DNA of 27,348 nucleotides from Promethearchaeota archaeon (GCA_019057975.1 JAHLWJ010000017.1:1-27348); one strand, 5' to 3'. Positions 17,827 through 25,815 are shown, counted from the first letter of the stretch. Made by a program: numbers and translations. Notes: generated by a model from the letters alone, not told the origin.

Positions 17827-18584
17827 ATACTTTTCAAGATTATGCAAATTATTATGACTTAATATATCAAGATAAGGATTACAAAACTGAATGCGATTTC
17901 TTGGAATCTATTTTTAAGAAATACTCAAAAAAACTAGTGAAAAGTATTCTCGACCTTGGCTGTGGCACGGGTGGACATAGCCTTATTTTAGCAGAGAAAG
18001 GCTATAAGGTTGCAGGGGTTGATTTGTCGCAGGAAATGCTGGAAATTGGTAGAAAAAAAGCGAAGGAAAGGGAGCTTAACATAGAATTTATCCAAGGAGA
18101 TATAAGAAATCTAAAATTAAACCAGAAATTTGATGCTGTAATTTCTATGTTTGCTGTGATAAGCTATCAAATAACTAATGAGGACCTCATATCTACATTT
18201 AAGGTAACATTAAAACATTTAAAGAAAAATGGATTATTTATATTTGATGTATGGTTTGGTCCGGCTGTTTTAAGTCAAAAACCTTCAGATAGGTTTAAGG
18301 TTATAGAAAAAAATAATGAAAGAATAATAAGATTTGCCACCCCAGTTTTGGATATATTAAATCATACTGTTAATGTAAAGTATAAGATAATCAAACTTTC
18401 TAAGGACAAAGTCCTGGATGAAGTTGATGAAGTCCATAGGATTAGATTTTTATTTCCTCAGGAAATTAAACTCATTTGTGATATGACAGGTTTTAAGGTT
18501 TTGGAGCTTTGTCCATTTATGAACTTGGGGAAAACCCCGACTGAAAAAGATTGGAATATAACGGGAATTGCAAGGAAGATGTAA
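17823..18584 (+). CDS. Class I SAM-dependent methyltransferase
   Basis: A 253-residue methyltransferase. It starts with the common DYANYYDLIYQDKDY motif of this subgroup, followed by motif I ILDLGCGTGG (42-51), VAGVDLSQEML with the ribose-binding aspartate, FIQGDIRNL, and FDAVISMFAVISY. The C-terminal part has DEVHRIRFLFPQEI and DMTGFKVLELC, as in O-antigen-cluster and sugar N- or O-methyltransferases. It overlaps the preceding GT2 gene by four bases and its stop directly abuts the next ATG, so it is inside a tight operon. The acceptor is unknown; a sugar residue is the likely target. Confidence 0.87.
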   Translation: MNTFQDYANYYDLIYQDKDYKTECDFLESIFKKYSKKLVKSILDLGCGTGGHSLILAEKGYKVAGVDLSQEMLEIGRKKAKERELNIEFIQGDIRNLKLNQKFDAVISMFAVISYQITNEDLISTFKVTLKHLKKNGLFIFDVWFGPAVLSQKPSDRFKVIEKNNERIIRFATPVLDILNHTVNVKYKIIKLSKDKVLDEVDEVHRIRFLFPQEIKLICDMTGFKVLELCPFMNLGKTPTEKDWNITGIARKM

Positions 18585-19706
18585 ATGAGCAAAAAATTGG
18601 CTTTAATTATGTCGTTCAAGGGAAGAAACTTAATAACTTATCCTTCAATAGTTAATTCAATAAGGATATTAAGGGAGTACAAATATGATTTAGATGTATT
18701 CTTGCCGATGGGTGTGAAACCAAATCATTTTAATAGGAAAGTTAACTTTATAACATACACAAAAAGATTTACTTTATTAAAATCATTATACTATCATACA
18801 AGAATTCGTAAATATACCTGTTTTATCGCCTATGATGTAGATGCCTTTATAATTACTTCGTTAGTAAGAATTATCCAACAAGTTCCTGTAATATATTACA
18901 ACCTTGAAATATTTGGATATGACCAACTAACTACTATAAAATCGCGAATAAAAAAATTACTAGAGATTTTTTTTAACAAAAGAGTAATTGCAACTGTTAC
19001 CCAAGATAAAAATAGGCTGAAACTTTTAGCTAAAGCGAATAAGATTGCCTCAGATAAGATAATCACGATTCCGAATACCTACATGAAGACTTACAGAAAT
19101 AAAAGTAACTACTTAAGGGTAAAATTCAATATTAAGGAAAATAAAACTATTATTTTGTACATAGGTGGAATAGAGGTATGGGCTTTAGATGAAAAATTAT
19201 TAGACTCGGTTAAAGAATGGCCTGAGAATTTTGTTTTGGTAATGCATGGTTGGAGTAGGGATGGATATATTCAGAAGCTGAAACCAATAATTCGTCAAAA
19301 TAGGGAAAGAATTTATGTTGACAATGAGATTCTTGAGGAAGAAGAATATAGCGAATTGGTTAGTTCGGGTGATGTTGGTCTTGCATGGTACAAGAGTGAT
19401 TTACCTAAAAATGTCTATCATATCGGTTTGTCCTCAGGGAGATTTGCTCAATGTTTACGATGTGGCCTTCCAGTTATAGCCCCAAGATATCTACCAGATT
19501 TCAAAAGAATATTATCTACAAATAAGATCGGAGAATTAGCTAAAGATGAATATGATATAAAAAATGCTGCAGAGAAAATATTAAAGAATTACAGCTATTA
19601 TCGAAATAATGCCTTTTGCTACTTTGAAAATTATCTTGATTTCAAAGTATATTTCAGAAATATTCTGGATATATTGGAACAAATACCTACGTCGAGAATT
19701 CGCTAA
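18585..19706 (+). CDS. GT-B glycosyltransferase (GT4-like)
   Basis: A 373-residue protein with a two-domain GT-B layout. The N-terminal half includes VNSIRILREYKYDLDVFLP and CFIAYDVDAFI. A Rossmann-like C-terminal half begins ENKTIILYIGGIEVW and includes VLVMHGWSRDGY, VSSGDVGLAWYKSD and SSGRFAQCLRCGLPVIAP. The last is the donor-binding glycine/proline turn, with an unusual Arg-Phe in place of the common K-x-x-E-y. The start codon follows the previous stop without a gap. Past its own stop, the +1 frame reads KKDTRVKDLTLENYAKAVGK to 19773, which might be an alternative C-terminus or an unrelated leftover. Confidence 0.75.
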   Translation: MSKKLALIMSFKGRNLITYPSIVNSIRILREYKYDLDVFLPMGVKPNHFNRKVNFITYTKRFTLLKSLYYHTRIRKYTCFIAYDVDAFIITSLVRIIQQVPVIYYNLEIFGYDQLTTIKSRIKKLLEIFFNKRVIATVTQDKNRLKLLAKANKIASDKIITIPNTYMKTYRNKSNYLRVKFNIKENKTIILYIGGIEVWALDEKLLDSVKEWPENFVLVMHGWSRDGYIQKLKPIIRQNRERIYVDNEILEEEEYSELVSSGDVGLAWYKSDLPKNVYHIGLSSGRFAQCLRCGLPVIAPRYLPDFKRILSTNKIGELAKDEYDIKNAAEKILKNYSYYRNNAFCYFENYLDFKVYFRNILDILEQIPTSRIR

Positions 19707-19769
19707 AAAGGATACCAGAGTAAAAGATTTAACGCTTGAAAATTATGCCAAAGCAGTAGGAAAAGATTA

Positions 19770-20513
19770 TTGAAGAAGCATTACAGTCTCATGATTGATT
19801 CAGCAAAGGAGATTATTAAATCTTGTTTTAGGATTATTAATATAGACATTCGAAGAATTCCAGAATATGAAAGAAACAAATTTATATTGGTGAAGGATTT
19901 TAACATAAATACAATTATAGACATAGGGGCACATGTAGGTCGGTTTACTTTGGAAATAAGTAGGATTTTGCCAGACGCAAAAATTTATTCTTTTGAGCCG
20001 ATAAAAGAAGTTTATGAAGAATCTTTAAGGAACTGTAGGAATATAAATAATTTTCAAGGTTTTAATATAGCATTGGGCAATTTTAACGGGAATGCCAAAA
20101 TACATAGAAATAAGTATTTACCAAGTTCTTCCATGCTAGGGATAGAAGATTTGCATATTGAGGCATTTCCATTTACAAGAGAAACCCACGATGAGGAAAT
20201 TGTCGTAAGAAAATTTGATGATGTGGTGATAGAGGAAGATCTTCAGTTAGACCCAGAAATTTTGATAAAATTAGATGTACAGGGATATGAAGACAAGGTT
20301 ATTCGGGGTGGCATTGATATTTTTAAGAAGGCAAGGGTGATTATGACGGAAGTAAGCTATTATGAGCTTTACAAGGGACAGGCTCAATTTGATGAAGTTT
20401 ATGATCAGCTTAGAAATATGGGATTTAAATACAAAGGCAGTATAAATAACCTATTTCATCCTACAAAGGGATTGCTTTTATCTTCCGACGCTGTTTTCGT
20501 AAAGGAGGATTGA
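19770..20513 (+). CDS. FkbM family methyltransferase
   Basis: A 247-residue SAM-dependent O-methyltransferase of the FkbM type. It shows IIDIGAHVGRFTLEISR (motif I, about 49-65), KIYSFEPIKEVYEESLRNC, FDDVVIEEDLQLDPEILIKL with the family DVQGYEDKVIRGG motif, and a C-terminal EVSYYELYKGQAQFDEVYDQL stretch. Such enzymes methylate hydroxyl groups of sugars in polysaccharides. The TTG at 19770 is used, with AGGAAAA upstream; an ATG at 19791 in frame would shorten it by seven residues. The last codons overlap an AAAGGAGG that serves a 36-codon ORF immediately downstream. Confidence 0.9.
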   Translation: MKKHYSLMIDSAKEIIKSCFRIINIDIRRIPEYERNKFILVKDFNINTIIDIGAHVGRFTLEISRILPDAKIYSFEPIKEVYEESLRNCRNINNFQGFNIALGNFNGNAKIHRNKYLPSSSMLGIEDLHIEAFPFTRETHDEEIVVRKFDDVVIEEDLQLDPEILIKLDVQGYEDKVIRGGIDIFKKARVIMTEVSYYELYKGQAQFDEVYDQLRNMGFKYKGSINNLFHPTKGLLLSSDAVFVKED

Positions 20514-20514
20514 C

Positions 20515-20625
20515 ATGTACAAATTTACCCATCACAAAACTAAGGAATTTGCATCAAGACTACTATTTGATGAAAGGATTATTCTAAGCAACCATAGGGA
20601 TTATTTAGAAATTTCGCTGCTATAA
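20515..20625 (+). CDS. Small ORF with a strong ribosome binding site, unknown
   Basis: A 36-codon ORF begins MYKFTHHKTKEF and ends ISLL. It is preceded by AAAGGAGG at 20501-20508 with ideal spacing, which sits inside the end of the FkbM-type gene. No domain is recognised. It may be the truncated start of a lost gene, because the binding site would have served a normal gene here. Its last bases overlap a possible extended -10 promoter. Confidence 0.35.
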   Translation: MYKFTHHKTKEFASRLLFDERIILSNHRDYLEISLL

Positions 20626-20626
20626 T
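20618..20626 (+). promoter_or_regulatory. Candidate extended -10 promoter (TGCTATAAT)
   Basis: TGCTATAAT matches the extended -10 consensus TGnTATAAT exactly. A -35 hexamer at the usual distance is poor, which is tolerated for extended -10 promoters. It lies upstream of a ~220-base leader before the GT2 gene at 20851, at one of the few real gaps in the locus. AT-rich DNA gives chance matches, so this is only a candidate. Confidence 0.35.
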
Positions 20627-20651
20627 ATAATCAGCTCTAGGAAGAGATCTG

Positions 20652-20678
20652 GAGCTTTCGAGCCGGCAACGGAAGCTC
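20652..20678 (+). other. Intergenic stem-loop in a non-coding leader
   Basis: GAGCTTTCG (20652-20660) can pair with CGGAAGCTC (20670-20678) in nine pairs including one G-U, around a 9-base loop. It lies downstream of the candidate -10 box. There is no U-run afterward, so it is not a standard terminator. The remaining gap to 20850 shows no gene that I can recognise. Confidence 0.4.
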
Positions 20679-20850
20679 GTCAACTGAAAAAGGAAAATGT
20701 CTTACATGTTTGTAAAGGTTTTGTCTTATGATGGATGAAGGCAGTTAGATAAAGCAGGTCAATTGTGAGGACATCGGCAAAAAAATAGGATGGCGTGGTT
20801 TGGGGTTTGCAATCGAGTGTCCGTCGATGGCGAGAACACAAGAAGTAGAT

Positions 20851-21729
20851 ATGACAATGGCACAACAAATCGCAAATGAGAAGTACCCATTGGTTTCTAT
20901 AGTGACACCTTCTTACAATCAGGCTCAATTTTTAGAAAAGACAATCTTATCGGTGTTAAATCAGAACTATCCTAATCTTGAATATATCATTATTGATGGT
21001 GGTTCAACAGACGGGAGTGTGGAGATAATAAAAAAGTATGAAAAGTGTTTAGCATATTGGATAAGTGAGCCAGATAAAGGACAAAGCGAAGCAATCAATA
21101 AGGGTTTTCAAAGAGCTACGGGAGAATGGTTTTGTTGGGTAAATTCTGACGATGTTTTGTTTACATACGCATTAGAAATGGTATTAGGAGTAATTAGAAA
21201 AGACTTCAAAGCCGATATTATTACCGCTAATGTTGTTTATATAGACGAAAACGATTTTATAGTAAAGTGCAGGAGAGTGCCCAAGCAGAGCTGGTTTTTT
21301 TACAAACACAGTGTAGGATATTTTAATGCGCCTGCAATTTTTTTTAAGAAAGAATTGTGCGAAAAGGTCGGAAAACTTGATATTAATCTTCACTATTCAA
21401 TGGATATTGATTTGTGGCATAAGTATAGACTAGCAGGAGCCAAAGTTTATCATATAGCTAAATATTTGGGAGGATTTAGGGTGCATGGTGCTTCTAAAAC
21501 CGGACCACGTATAATTGGAATAGAGCAACTTTTTGAAAATCCTGAAACTACATTAATCCGGTTACAGTATATACCGAAGGTGTCTAAAACCACAATACGA
21601 TTATTTCGACTTATGTACAAAAAATACCAAATAATTAATTTTAACTATATTAGAAAGTCGATCGATTTTTATAGATGGAAAGGGAAAAAGTGGCAGGAGA
21701 TCTTTCAATCTAAAAATGCGAAGGTTTGA
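20851..21729 (+). CDS. Family 2 glycosyltransferase
   Basis: A 292-residue GT-A enzyme. It has PLVSIVTPSYNQAQFLEKTI near the start, IIIDGGSTDGSVEII, the acceptor/donor stretch WISEPDKGQSEAINKGFQRA, and the metal-binding NSDD in WCWVNSDDVLF-type context. Later YFNAPAIFFKKEL and SMDIDLWHKY form the usual C-terminal half of this subgroup. The ATG at 20851 (MTMAQQ) fits the family start; TTG at 20800 and ATG at 20827 in frame would add unrelated residues. The true start is not certain because no clear binding site is seen. Donor and acceptor are unknown. Confidence 0.88.
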   Translation: MTMAQQIANEKYPLVSIVTPSYNQAQFLEKTILSVLNQNYPNLEYIIIDGGSTDGSVEIIKKYEKCLAYWISEPDKGQSEAINKGFQRATGEWFCWVNSDDVLFTYALEMVLGVIRKDFKADIITANVVYIDENDFIVKCRRVPKQSWFFYKHSVGYFNAPAIFFKKELCEKVGKLDINLHYSMDIDLWHKYRLAGAKVYHIAKYLGGFRVHGASKTGPRIIGIEQLFENPETTLIRLQYIPKVSKTTIRLFRLMYKKYQIINFNYIRKSIDFYRWKGKKWQEIFQSKNAKV

Positions 21730-21781
21730 CCGACGCAGAAAATGAGAGGTAGAGCAACTTTTATTTAAGGAGGTAATTTGA

Positions 21782-22822
21782 ATGGTTGCAGTAATTTTAG
21801 CTGCAGGAGTGGGAAGCAGGCTGCGTCCCTTAACAATTAATAAACCTAAATGTTTAGTGAAAATTGCAGGGAGGTCTATATTGGACTATCAAATTAGGGC
21901 ATTTGTATCAGCGGGTATTAAGGAGATCATAGTTATTATCGGGTATGAATCTGAGAAAGTTCAAAGATATTGTAAGAAGATAAAAGATATAAGAATAAAA
22001 CTAATAAGGACTCCTGACTACGAAAATACTAATAACATGTATTCTCTGTATTTGGCAAAAGATGATCTTATAGGTGAAAGTTTTATCTTAGCAAATGGCG
22101 ATGTCGTTTTTGGGTCCAAGATAGTATATAAAATGGTACATAGCCCGTTTAGGGACTTAATTGTTTGTGATAGGAGTGTATATAATAAGGAGTCTATGAA
22201 AATAAAAATAGTTAAAGGTGGCTATATAAGCAGTATAAGAAAAACAATTACTAAAAAATCGGCATATGCTACTTCAATAGATTTATATAAATTCTCAGAG
22301 AAGTCTTCCCTGATTCTTTTTAAAGAAATCATCAAAACTATCGAAGTTGAGAGGAACTTAAGGAATTGGACAGAAGTAGCTTTAGATGGATTGCTTCAGC
22401 GGAAAGCGTTAAAAATAAAGCCTTTGGATATAGATGGTAAATCATGGATTGAAATAGATAACTATAATGACCTTGCATATGCAGATAAGATATTTTCTAG
22501 ATTTGATACAACTTTTAAGAGTAAAAAGCTGATATTTTTAGACCTAGATGGAACAGTATATATAGGCAATAAACTCATTAAAGGAGCAAAGCAATTTTTA
22601 AAATATTTAAAAGATAAAAAGATCAATTATTATTTTGAAAAAATATTTACTAAACCATCAGCATTGAAGTTAAAGAAAATGCTAAAAATATCTATATGCG
22701 GAATAGGAAGTTTCGGATTTGCCTTGTTAAGGTATCTGAGCAAAAAACAGTTGGTGAAAAAGGATTTCACTTTATACGCTTATGATAATAATAGGGACTT
22801 AGTTGAGCATCTTCGCACATGA
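21782..22822 (+). CDS. NTP-transferase (LicC-like) fused to the start of a HAD phosphatase, running into a gpsA-like fragment
   Basis: Residues 1-240 are a complete nucleotidyltransferase: LAAGVGSRLRPLTINKPKCL (6-25) is the NTP-binding loop, LANGDVVF (103-110) the metal site, and WIEIDNYNDLAYA (222-234) the C-terminal motif. It resembles phosphocholine- and other phospho-alditol cytidylyltransferases. Residues 249-285 begin a HAD-IIA phosphatase (FLDLDGTVYIGNKLIKGAK) but stop at INYYF. Around residue 300 the frame reads into a dehydrogenase start (LKISICGIGSFGFA). So the NTP-transferase is probably intact, the HAD part is truncated, and the last ~47 residues belong to another gene. AAGGAGG precedes the ATG. 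Confidence 0.75.
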   Translation: MVAVILAAGVGSRLRPLTINKPKCLVKIAGRSILDYQIRAFVSAGIKEIIVIIGYESEKVQRYCKKIKDIRIKLIRTPDYENTNNMYSLYLAKDDLIGESFILANGDVVFGSKIVYKMVHSPFRDLIVCDRSVYNKESMKIKIVKGGYISSIRKTITKKSAYATSIDLYKFSEKSSLILFKEIIKTIEVERNLRNWTEVALDGLLQRKALKIKPLDIDGKSWIEIDNYNDLAYADKIFSRFDTTFKSKKLIFLDLDGTVYIGNKLIKGAKQFLKYLKDKKINYYFEKIFTKPSALKLKKMLKISICGIGSFGFALLRYLSKKQLVKKDFTLYAYDNNRDLVEHLRT

Positions 22823-22988
22823 GAGAACTCACTTAATATACCACAAAAACGTTAAGATAAACAGCAGTGTAATCTTTACCAATAATGTTGAAGAGCTCAT
22901 TCGAAGTTGCAATGTTTTAATTCTTGCAGTTACCTCAAATGCCATTAGGCACGTTATTACCAACTTACGTAATATTTATATTAATTGA
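22679..22988 (+). pseudogene. Remnant of a gpsA-like glycerol-3-phosphate dehydrogenase, frameshifted and truncated
   Basis: An ATG at 22679 begins MLKISICGIGSFGFALLRYL, the NAD-binding start of GpsA-type dehydrogenases. The frame ends at 22822. The homology continues in another frame from about 22824 (THLIYHKNVKINSSVIFTNN, then NVLILAVTSNAIRHVITNL) and stops at the TGA at 22986-22988. In functional GpsA this is only the first third (about 100 of 330 residues), so the catalytic domain is missing. A one-base frameshift near 22810-22825 explains the switch. It may have supplied glycerol phosphate to the CDP-alditol steps before decay. Confidence 0.75.
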
Positions 22989-22998
22989 AGGATATAAT

Positions 22999-23649
22999 AT
23001 GCAAAAAGTAGCGATTGTAACAGGCACTAAAAAAGGGTTAGGTTCAGCTATTGCTAAAGGATTACAGGAAGAAAATTATTATGTTGCAATGATTGATAAG
23101 GATTATTATGCAATTGAGGAGAAGGATAATTATTCATTTATTCCTTGTGATATTAGCAATAAAGAAAATGTGGATAAAGTAATTGATATAATATTTAAAA
23201 ATTTTAAACATATAGATTTATTAGTTAATAATGCCGGTATAATAAATCTAAAACCATTATTGCAATATAGTGAAAAAGATTATGAAAATATATTTGATGT
23301 TAATGTAAAAGGGGCTTTTCTTATAGCACAAAAATGCATTTCTAAAATGATTATAAGTGGAGGTGGATATATAATAAATATTGGTTCTACACGCTCTATT
23401 ACAGGAGCACCAAATAAATCACTATATTCAATGAGTAAATTTGCATTACGATCTTTATCTCAATGTATAAATTCTGAATTTAAGGATCATAAAATATATA
23501 GCACAATTTTATGTCCAGGCGCATTAGATAAAGATTGCAATAATCCCCACCTTGTACAACTTGAAGATGTAGTTAAAACAATCAGGTATTTAGTTAAATT
23601 ATCTTTAAGCTCTAAAATCCCTGAAATAATTATAGGAGGTATGCTATAA
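22999..23649 (+). CDS. Classical short-chain dehydrogenase/reductase
   Basis: A 216-residue SDR. It has VAIVTGTKKGLGSAIAKGL (the TGxxxGxG cofactor motif, 8-15), DLLVNNAGII (the NNAG motif), the serine in IINIGSTRSITG, and the catalytic YSMSK. It lacks the long C-terminal extension of some family members, which is normal for reductases of about 220 residues. The ATG at 22999 follows GAAGGA; an upstream ATG at 22924 lies in the gpsA remnant. The codons are markedly AT-rich, like the next gene. It may reduce a keto-sugar phosphate to an alditol phosphate for the adjacent cytidylyltransferase; that is inference from gene order. Confidence 0.83.
   Translation: MQKVAIVTGTKKGLGSAIAKGLQEENYYVAMIDKDYYAIEEKDNYSFIPCDISNKENVDKVIDIIFKNFKHIDLLVNNAGIINLKPLLQYSEKDYENIFDVNVKGAFLIAQKCISKMIISGGGYIINIGSTRSITGAPNKSLYSMSKFALRSLSQCINSEFKDHKIYSTILCPGALDKDCNNPHLVQLEDVVKTIRYLVKLSLSSKIPEIIIGGML
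23635..23640 (+). promoter_or_regulatory. Ribosome binding site GGAGGT before a non-standard start
   Basis: AGGAGGT ends at 23640. It precedes ATG CTA TAA, which are the last codons of the SDR gene. The only start in frame with the downstream cytidylyltransferase at suitable spacing is the ATA at 23646, about six bases after GGAGG. Confidence 0.5.
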
Positions 23650-24110
23650 AAAATAAGGGAAAGAAAACAATTATATATACTGGTGGTTCATGGGATTTAT
23701 TACATACAGGACATCTTAATATATTTAAAAAAGCCAAAGCATTAGGAGATTATTTAATAGTAGCAGTTTCTACAAATAAATTAATTAAATCATATAAAGG
23801 TATAGAACCGATAATGAATTATCGCCAAAGGTCTTACTTAATTAAAGAATTAAGATGTGTAGATAAAGTAGTGAAACAAACAAAAATATTTGATGTAGAA
23901 CAATTTAACAAGCTTAAAGCAGAAATATTTGTTATTGGGGATGATTGGAAAAATAGAACTGATATAGAAGGCTTAAATTGGCTAAAAAAACACAATAAGG
24001 TAGTTTTTATTCCTTATACTAAAGGCTTATCTTCATCAAAAATAAAAGAAAAAATAATAAGAAATGCTTTTAATATTATTAAAAGTCAAACAAATAGCAG
24101 AACTGAGTAA
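23646..24110 (+). CDS. TagD-like glycerol-3-phosphate (or alditol phosphate) cytidylyltransferase with no canonical start
   Basis: A complete cytidylyltransferase domain of about 150 residues. It contains TIIYTGGSWDLLHTGHLNIF with the nucleotide-binding H-x-G-H, GDYLIVAVSTNKLIK, EIFVIGDDWKNRTD (TagD: GDDWEGK), and PYTKGLSSSKIKEKI (TagD: RTEGISTTKIKE). The expected reaction is CTP plus glycerol-3-phosphate giving CDP-glycerol, or a similar alditol phosphate. The frame has no ATG, GTG or TTG before the H-x-G-H motif; the first ATG is at 23814 and would lose the active site. The ATA at 23646 after GGAGGT is my tentative start. Other options are a small sequence error or a decayed start. Confidence 0.75.
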   Translation: MKNKGKKTIIYTGGSWDLLHTGHLNIFKKAKALGDYLIVAVSTNKLIKSYKGIEPIMNYRQRSYLIKELRCVDKVVKQTKIFDVEQFNKLKAEIFVIGDDWKNRTDIEGLNWLKKHNKVVFIPYTKGLSSSKIKEKIIRNAFNIIKSQTNSRTE

Positions 24111-24520
24111 AAAGCCGTATTTACGAAAAACTAAAAACAACTGCTATCCTTTTACAAAACGGAGTCGAGTTAATGGCGACACATTTTGACATTGTTTGTC
24201 CAACGCCTGAGGGATTAATTCCAGATATTGGTTCCATGATAGCTTTAATAGAAAAAGCCACAAAGAAGAAGCCAGTGAAAATATTCGGTAAACCTAATGT
24301 GGAAATGATAAGCCATGTTATTGCTCGACACAAAGTATCTTCTAAAGAGGTTGTCATAATTGGGGATCGGATTTACACAGATATGGAGCTAGCTAATAGA
24401 GTAGGTTGCGATTTTGTATGTGTTCTGAGTGGAGAAACTCAGCGTGAAGAGATAGAAGAATTAGATGAGCCACCATCTTTAGTAGTCAAGGATATAGGAC
24501 ACATTGTAGATGGTATCTGA
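24110..24520 (+). pseudogene. C-terminal half of a HAD-IIA (NagD-like) phosphatase
   Basis: From about 24113 the frame reads SRIYEKLKTTAILLQNGVEL, then ATHFDIVCPTPEGLIPDIGS, KIFGKPNVEMISH and VVIIGDRIYTDMELANRVGC, and ends in the expected SGETQREEIEEL tail. This is the second half of a HAD-IIA phosphatase. Its first half, with the DxDGT motif, is absent here, but a matching N-terminal piece is fused to the nucleotidyltransferase at 22523-22637. An ATG at 24173 gives a 115-residue ORF without the catalytic nucleophile. I infer that one HAD gene was split and its middle replaced. Confidence 0.7.
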
Positions 24521-24549
24521 AATTTTTAAAGAAAGTGGTTACTACATAG

Positions 24550-25764
24550 ATGCACAGAGATAATTGCAGCCCCTATTCATACATGGGTATTTTAAAGATA
24601 TTAGAAATTAGCCTGATAATTTTTGTTAGATTCATCAATACTATTATTCCTAAAGAAAAGAGCCTTTTTGTTTTTTCTTCTAATGATGGTTTCAGTGGAA
24701 GTGCGAAAGCATTTTATTTATATATGAGAGAAAATCATTCTGGATATAAATTAATATGGGTACTACATAGAAAAGAAGAGGTTATTTTTCTTAAGAAAAT
24801 GAATATTTCTGCTTATCAATCGACTTCACTAAAAGGAATACAACATTTGGTTAAAGCAAAATATATAATTGCTACCCATTTGGAATTTTCAAGATATAAA
24901 GCATTTATTGGACAGAAATATATTAATTTGTGGCATGGTATGCCAATAAAAAAGATGGGGTGTATGGACCCCGGAGAAAAGGATTTGTGGAATTATAAAT
25001 ATACATGGGGGAATTGTGATATTGTAGCAGTTACATCAGAATTTTTCGCTACAATATTTTCATGTCAAGCAGGAACAGATTATAGAAAATTCAAAGTAAC
25101 AGGGACTCCTAGAAATGATTTCTTATTTAATTGTGATGGAAGAAAAAATTTACAAACACTCTTCCCGGATATTATCAATTATGAAAAAGTTATGTTATAT
25201 TGTCCTACTTTTAGAAAAGCGGAAGAGAGAACAATAAGAAGGAGGGACTCTACACTCAATACTAGGTATTTTATAGATAAGTATTTTGATGGGGAAACAG
25301 AAGAATTCCTTAGAGAAAGTAAATTTTGCTGCTTAATTAAACTGCATCCTTTTGAAGAGAAGAAACTTTTAGCAAAAAAATTTGGTAAAAATATTAAAAT
25401 AATTACAGATGAGATATTAAAAAAAATGAATTTGTCTTTGCACGAAATATTAAATGGGATAGATTTTCTTATAACAGATTATTCTTCCATTTATATTGAT
25501 TATTTACTTCTTAATCGTCCAGTCATGTTTATAGTGGATGACCTTGAGGAGTATCGTAGTAAAAGGGGAATCATATTTGATGATTATGATTTTTTCACTC
25601 CCGGGCCAAAGGTTAAGACTACAGAGAAATTTAAGGAGGAAATTTTAACTTTGCTATCAGATAAGAATTATTTTAAAGAGGAGAGGCAAGAAAAAGTCAA
25701 GTTATTCCATCAAATCAAAAGAAATTTTTGTAAGTGTATGGCAGATGAAATATTAAAGATATAA
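24550..25764 (+). CDS. CDP-glycerol glycerophosphotransferase-like (TagB/TagF family)
   Basis: A 404-residue glycerophosphotransferase-type enzyme. It has a hydrophobic amphipathic start (LKILEISLIIFVRFINTI) suited to membrane attachment, then NLWHGMPIKKMG with the conserved histidine (about 129), VTGTPRNDFL, the second conserved LIKLHPFEEKK, and LITDYSSIYIDYLLLNRP with FDDYDFFTPGP after it. These match TagB/TagF enzymes that transfer glycerol phosphate from CDP-glycerol. It agrees with the cytidylyltransferase upstream. Addition of one or more alditol phosphates to the glycan is inferred. ATG at 24550 is used; 24583 is possible. Its last ~45 bases form the first copy of a 67-bp repeat. Confidence 0.88.
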   Translation: MHRDNCSPYSYMGILKILEISLIIFVRFINTIIPKEKSLFVFSSNDGFSGSAKAFYLYMRENHSGYKLIWVLHRKEEVIFLKKMNISAYQSTSLKGIQHLVKAKYIIATHLEFSRYKAFIGQKYINLWHGMPIKKMGCMDPGEKDLWNYKYTWGNCDIVAVTSEFFATIFSCQAGTDYRKFKVTGTPRNDFLFNCDGRKNLQTLFPDIINYEKVMLYCPTFRKAEERTIRRRDSTLNTRYFIDKYFDGETEEFLRESKFCCLIKLHPFEEKKLLAKKFGKNIKIITDEILKKMNLSLHEILNGIDFLITDYSSIYIDYLLLNRPVMFIVDDLEEYRSKRGIIFDDYDFFTPGPKVKTTEKFKEEILTLLSDKNYFKEERQEKVKLFHQIKRNFCKCMADEILKI

Positions 25765-25783
25765 GGTCAAAGGCATATGTTAT
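25717..25783. repeat. 67-bp direct repeat, copy 1
   Basis: Identical to 26691-26757 except at 25740. It covers the final ~16 codons of the glycerophosphotransferase gene, the stop and the first bases of what would be the next start (ATGTTAT), which here reads ATG TTA TGA and is dead. Confidence 0.9.
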
Positions 25784-25815
25784 GATAGATATAAGGAAAA
25801 AAGAGGATGAAGATT

